From NCBI GenBank assembly GCA_002421005.1, contig DIJC01000026.1:32899-96898 (forward strand): a stretch of 64,000 nucleotides of DNA, read 5' to 3'. Of the stretch, positions 61,101 through 64,000 are shown piece by piece. The notes beneath the pieces were generated by a model. It had not been told where the DNA came from, did not search any database, and was given only the letters and a program-made list of their open reading frames with translations. Origin of the DNA: Enterobacteriaceae bacterium UBA5654 (lineage in GTDB: Bacteria > Pseudomonadota > Gammaproteobacteria > Enterobacterales > Enterobacteriaceae). Every line of letters starts with the position of its first letter. Positions within the stretch are counted from its first letter, which is position 1. The position numbers and the translations under genes are program-made.

Positions 61101-62112
61101 TTTTTTCCTTGAGGATGTTCAGATAGTCCTGCACCGACCGGTTGTGGCTGGCAAGATTGGTGTTAAAGGTATGCCCACCCTTGCCGTCGGCGACAAAATA
61201 AAGATACGGCGTTTTTTCCGGGTGCGCAGCGGCATTCAGCGACGCTTCACCCGGCACGGCAATCGGGCCTGGCGGCATACCGGCAATGACGTAGGTATTA
61301 TACGCGGTTGGCGTCTCAAGATCCTTACGCGAAAGCTTGCCGTTATAGCTTTCTCCCATTCCGTAAATCACGGTCGGATCGGTTTGCAGACGCATACCGA
61401 TGCGCAGACGATTAATAAATACCGAGGAAACCCGTGTGCGCTCGCTGGCTACCGCTGTCTCTTTTTCAATAATTGAGGCCATCGTCACCAGTTGATTCTG
61501 GTCGGCATAAGGCAGACCTTCCGCGCGCCCTTCCCAGGCTTTATCGACTGCCGCGACCATTCTGTCGTGCGCCCTTTTCAGCAGCGCCACGTCGCTGGTG
61601 TTGGCGGTATACATCCAGGTATCCGGCCAGAACCAGCCTTCAACCCAGTCGGCATGTTCCAGTTTGAGCGTCTGCGCAAGCGTCGCATAGCTATCGTCTT
61701 TCAGCGTGTGCTTAATGTACGGCGCGTCACGGAGCTGGCGCAGGTAGTCGCTGACGCGCATCCCTTCCACCAGACGCAGCGGGAACTGCGCCTCTTTCCC
61801 ACTTTCCAGCAGTTTCAGCATGTCGCGCACGGTCATCCCCGGCGTGAAGCGATAAGTACCCGCCTTGAAATGCGAGAGATCCGGCTCCACGCGCAGCAGC
61901 CACTGGAAGACGCGCGGACGGGTAATAATTTTTTCTTTATATAACTGCTGACCCAGCGCGACACGCCCGGTGCCCGCCTGGAGGGTGAAAATCGTGTCTT
62001 CTTTGATCGGTAGTTTGCTGCTCGCCAGTTGGCGAACTTTCCACATGCCCGCACCAGCTGCGATGCCCAGCACAATCAGTAACAGGAGAATAAAACGCAA
62101 CATTTTCTTCAT
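61090..62112 (-). CDS. mltG: Endolytic murein transglycosylase MltG
   Basis: A 340-residue inner-membrane-anchored lytic transglycosylase, same length as E. coli YceG/MltG. It has one N-terminal helix (FILLLLIVLGIAAGAGMW), a LysM-like region, and the catalytic Glu in ASIIEKETAV near 218. It ends nascent glycan strands. Start overlaps the pabC stop by 4 bp. Confidence 0.96.
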   Translation of the reverse strand: MKKMLRFILLLLIVLGIAAGAGMWKVRQLASSKLPIKEDTIFTLQAGTGRVALGQQLYKEKIITRPRVFQWLLRVEPDLSHFKAGTYRFTPGMTVRDMLKLLESGKEAQFPLRLVEGMRVSDYLRQLRDAPYIKHTLKDDSYATLAQTLKLEHADWVEGWFWPDTWMYTANTSDVALLKRAHDRMVAAVDKAWEGRAEGLPYADQNQLVTMASIIEKETAVASERTRVSSVFINRLRIGMRLQTDPTVIYGMGESYNGKLSRKDLETPTAYNTYVIAGMPPGPIAVPGEASLNAAAHPEKTPYLYFVADGKGGHTFNTNLASHNRSVQDYLNILKEKNGQ

Positions 62113-62924
62113 GATGTAATCGGTGGCTCACAAAGTGGATCTAAAAAATGATACAGCTCACGCGCTGACCAGCGCCGTTCGGCAAAAGCAGTAACCGGCA
62201 CCAGCGGCATCAGCGCATTGCAAATAATGACTTCGTCCGCCTCTGCCAGCGCTTCCGGCCGCGCGCGCGTTTCGCTCACGCGCCACGGCGAATCTGCCAG
62301 CAGCGTCAGGCAATGCTGGCGCATAATGCCCGCCACGCCTGCGCGATCGAGGATGGGCGTAAAAACCTCATTCCCTTTGCGCCAGAACAAATTGGCGGCA
62401 CAGCATTCCGTTATCCAGCCATCGCTGTCAAGCACCAGCGCCTCATCTGCATCAGTCTGCTCAAGATGTGAGCGGATAAGCACCTGTTCGAGACGATTGA
62501 GATGTTTGATACCGGCAAGATGCGGGTTGCATCCCAGCCTTACCGGGCTTAACGCCAGGCGAATGCCATCTGTACGCCAGTGCGTATAGTGAGAAGGAGT
62601 ATCGGAAACGGAAAGAATACGCGACGGCGTCTGGCAGGTTTTGCCGCTGTAGCCACGGCCGCCCGCACCACGGCTGAGGATGACTTTTAGCACGCCTTCG
62701 CCTTTCGCCTGCGCCATTTGCTGCATTTCCCCGGCCAGCTCTTCCCATTGCGTAAAGGGAATAAACAGCCGTTCACAGGCGACGCGCAGGCGGTTGAGAT
62801 GGGCGCTCAGAAACGCGATCCGGCCTGCGGCAATGCGGGCGGTGGTAAAACAGCCATCGCCAAACTGTGTTGCCCTGTCTGTCACGGCAAGGGTGTTTTG
62901 CCGTTCGCCATTGATCAAGAACAT
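62109..62924 (-). CDS. pabC: Aminodeoxychorismate lyase
   Basis: A 271-residue PLP enzyme that makes p-aminobenzoate for folate. The PLP Lys lies in AGIKHLNRLEQVL near 159, with class IV aminotransferase pattern LDSDGWITECCAANLFW. Same place as in E. coli, between mltG and fabF. Confidence 0.95.
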   Translation of the reverse strand: MFLINGERQNTLAVTDRATQFGDGCFTTARIAAGRIAFLSAHLNRLRVACERLFIPFTQWEELAGEMQQMAQAKGEGVLKVILSRGAGGRGYSGKTCQTPSRILSVSDTPSHYTHWRTDGIRLALSPVRLGCNPHLAGIKHLNRLEQVLIRSHLEQTDADEALVLDSDGWITECCAANLFWRKGNEVFTPILDRAGVAGIMRQHCLTLLADSPWRVSETRARPEALAEADEVIICNALMPLVPVTAFAERRWSARELYHFLDPLCEPPITS

Positions 62925-62992
62925 GGAGGCTCCTTAGTGGCCGGACAGTCTCGCAGGATGATGACCGAAGGACAAGTGGAGAAAACTGAATT

Positions 62993-63020
62993 AAAAAAGC
63001 CCACCGAAGCGGGCCTTTAA
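62993..63020 (-). terminator. fabF terminator
   Basis: AAAAAAGCCC ... GGGCCTTT forms a short GC stem with A/T flanks in the 118-bp gap between fabF and pabC. A small bulge weakens it. Confidence 0.6.
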
Positions 63021-63042
63021 AATGATGCTTTCGGTAACGACG

Positions 63043-64000
63043 TCAGATCTTTTTGAAGATCAGCGAGCCGTTGGTGCCACCAAAGCCGAAGGAGTTACAC
63101 AGGGTGTACTCCAGTCCGCTCACCTGGCGTGCTTCATGCGGAACGAAGTCCAGATCGCAACCTTCATCCGGGTTATCCAGGTTGATGGTTGGCGGAATGG
63201 CCTGATCGCGCAGGGCAAGGATAGAGTAGATAGATTCTACTGCCCCCGCCGCACCCAGCAGGTGACCGGTCATGGATTTGGTTGAGCTGACCATTACGCG
63301 GCTGGCGGCATCACCGAAGACCGTTTTTACCGCCTGGGTTTCCGCTTTGTCACCCGCAGGCGTCGAGGTGCCGTGCGCGTTAACGTAGCCAATTTGACCC
63401 GCATCAATGCCCGCATCGCGAATAGCGTTCGCCATTGCCAGCGCAGCACCTTCGCCATTTTCCGGCGGAGAAGTCATGTGGTAAGCGTCGCTGCTCATGC
63501 CGAAACCAACGAGTTCTGCGTAGATTTTCGCGCCGCGTTTTTTCGCGTGTTCGTACTCTTCAAGCACGATCAGGCCCGCGCCGTCACCCAGCACAAAACC
63601 ATCACGGTCTTTATCCCACGGACGGCTTGCCGCCTGCGGGTTATCATTGCGAGTCGAAAGCGCACGCGCTGCGCCAAAACCACCGACGCCGAGCGGCGTA
63701 CTGGCTTTTTCAGCCCCACCCGCCAGCATCGCGTCAGCGTCGCCATAAGCGATCATTCGCGCAGCCTGGCCGATGTTATGCACGCCGGATGTACAGGCGG
63801 TGGCGATGGAAATGCTTGGACCACGTAGCCCGAACATAATGGTCAGATGACCAGCCACCATGTTCACAATTGTGGACGGTACGAAGAACGGGCTGATCTT
63901 ACGCGGACCACCGTTAACCAACGAGGTGTGGTTATCTTCGATAAGGCCGAGACCACCAATACCGGAACCGATAGCGGCACCAATACGGGTCGCGTTCTCT
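63043..64000 (-). CDS. fabF: 3-oxoacyl-ACP synthase II (C-terminal part, cut by window edge)
   Basis: About 318 residues of the ~413-residue FabF are visible, entering from the right edge at ENATRIGAAIGSG. The catalytic Cys is in SIATACTSGVHN, and the two active-site His residues are in VNAHGTSTPAGD and STKSMTGHLLGA. It elongates acyl-ACP and controls temperature-dependent cis-vaccenate. The N-terminus lies outside the window. Confidence 0.96.
   Translation of the reverse strand, partial: ENATRIGAAIGSGIGGLGLIEDNHTSLVNGGPRKISPFFVPSTIVNMVAGHLTIMFGLRGPSISIATACTSGVHNIGQAARMIAYGDADAMLAGGAEKASTPLGVGGFGAARALSTRNDNPQAASRPWDKDRDGFVLGDGAGLIVLEEYEHAKKRGAKIYAELVGFGMSSDAYHMTSPPENGEGAALAMANAIRDAGIDAGQIGYVNAHGTSTPAGDKAETQAVKTVFGDAASRVMVSSTKSMTGHLLGAAGAVESIYSILALRDQAIPPTINLDNPDEGCDLDFVPHEARQVSGLEYTLCNSFGFGGTNGSLIFKKI

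Noticed and set aside
1..64000. CRISPR arrays, toxin-antitoxin pairs, phage genes, defence systems
   Set aside because: No regularly spaced repeats or matching small gene pairs were recognised on either strand.

Overview
This GC-rich window comes from a chromosome of the Enterobacteriaceae, of the Klebsiella/Enterobacter/Kosakonia kind. From about 19.4 kb to the right end, nearly every gene has an unmistakable Escherichia coli K-12 counterpart in the same relative order (treA, ymgE, ycgR, emtA, ldcA, cvrA, dadXA, ycgB, pepT, potABCD, cobB, nagK, lolEDC, mfd, bhsA, comR, ycfJ, ndh, ycfP, nagZ, thiK, lpoB, ycfL, hinT, fhuE, ptsG, ycfH, holB, tmk, mltG, pabC, fabF). The genus cannot be fixed by reading alone.

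Left part, 1-19.2 kb, is an accessory catabolic and transport region without an E. coli K-12 equivalent at this locus. It starts with a cut-off MmgE/PrpD-family gene and a divergent FCD-type GntR regulator, then a cupin protein, a CGNR zinc-finger regulator, and an alpha/beta hydrolase whose predicted nucleophile is Asp. Two identically spaced inverted repeats lie between the last two. An MFS exporter and an AraC-type regulator follow. The main unit is a nine-gene leftward operon (14937 to 6349): GntR regulator, ABC ATPase, permease, periplasmic binding protein, MDR oxidoreductase, hotdog thioesterase, glyoxalase-fold protein, acyl-CoA ligase and a gamma-glutamyltransferase-like Ntn hydrolase. 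Divergent from it is a four-gene rightward operon (15342-19222) with a second NitT/TauT-type ABC transporter and a BAAT-family acyl hydrolase. Together they look like an uptake-and-degradation system for an acid or acid conjugate of unknown identity.

Middle part, 19.4-32.4 kb, holds periplasmic trehalase, a TonB-dependent siderophore receptor behind a Fur-like box, the c-di-GMP brake ycgR behind a close match to a flagellar sigma-28 promoter, peptidoglycan recycling and cleavage genes (ldcA, emtA), the cvrA antiporter, D/L-alanine catabolism (dadAX, with a CRP-like site) and ycgB (with a sigma-S-like -10). At 32.43 kb ycgB directly faces pepT, although about 50 kb of genes separate them in E. 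coli K-12.

Right part, 32.5-64 kb, is conserved housekeeping: pepT, spermidine/putrescine import, the sirtuin cobB, nagK, the Lol lipoprotein exporter, mfd, the copper/stress pair comR-bhsA, ndh, the nagZ-thiK-lpoB-ycfL-hinT cluster, the coprogen receptor fhuE, the glucose PTS permease ptsG with its Mlc- and SgrS-target-like sequences, and the ycfH-holB-tmk-mltG-pabC-fabF cluster. Compared with K-12, ldtC (between mfd and bhsA) and ycfT (between lolC and mfd) are missing, and a decayed P-loop kinase remnant lies between potD and cobB. No rRNA, tRNA, CRISPR array, insertion sequence or prophage was seen.
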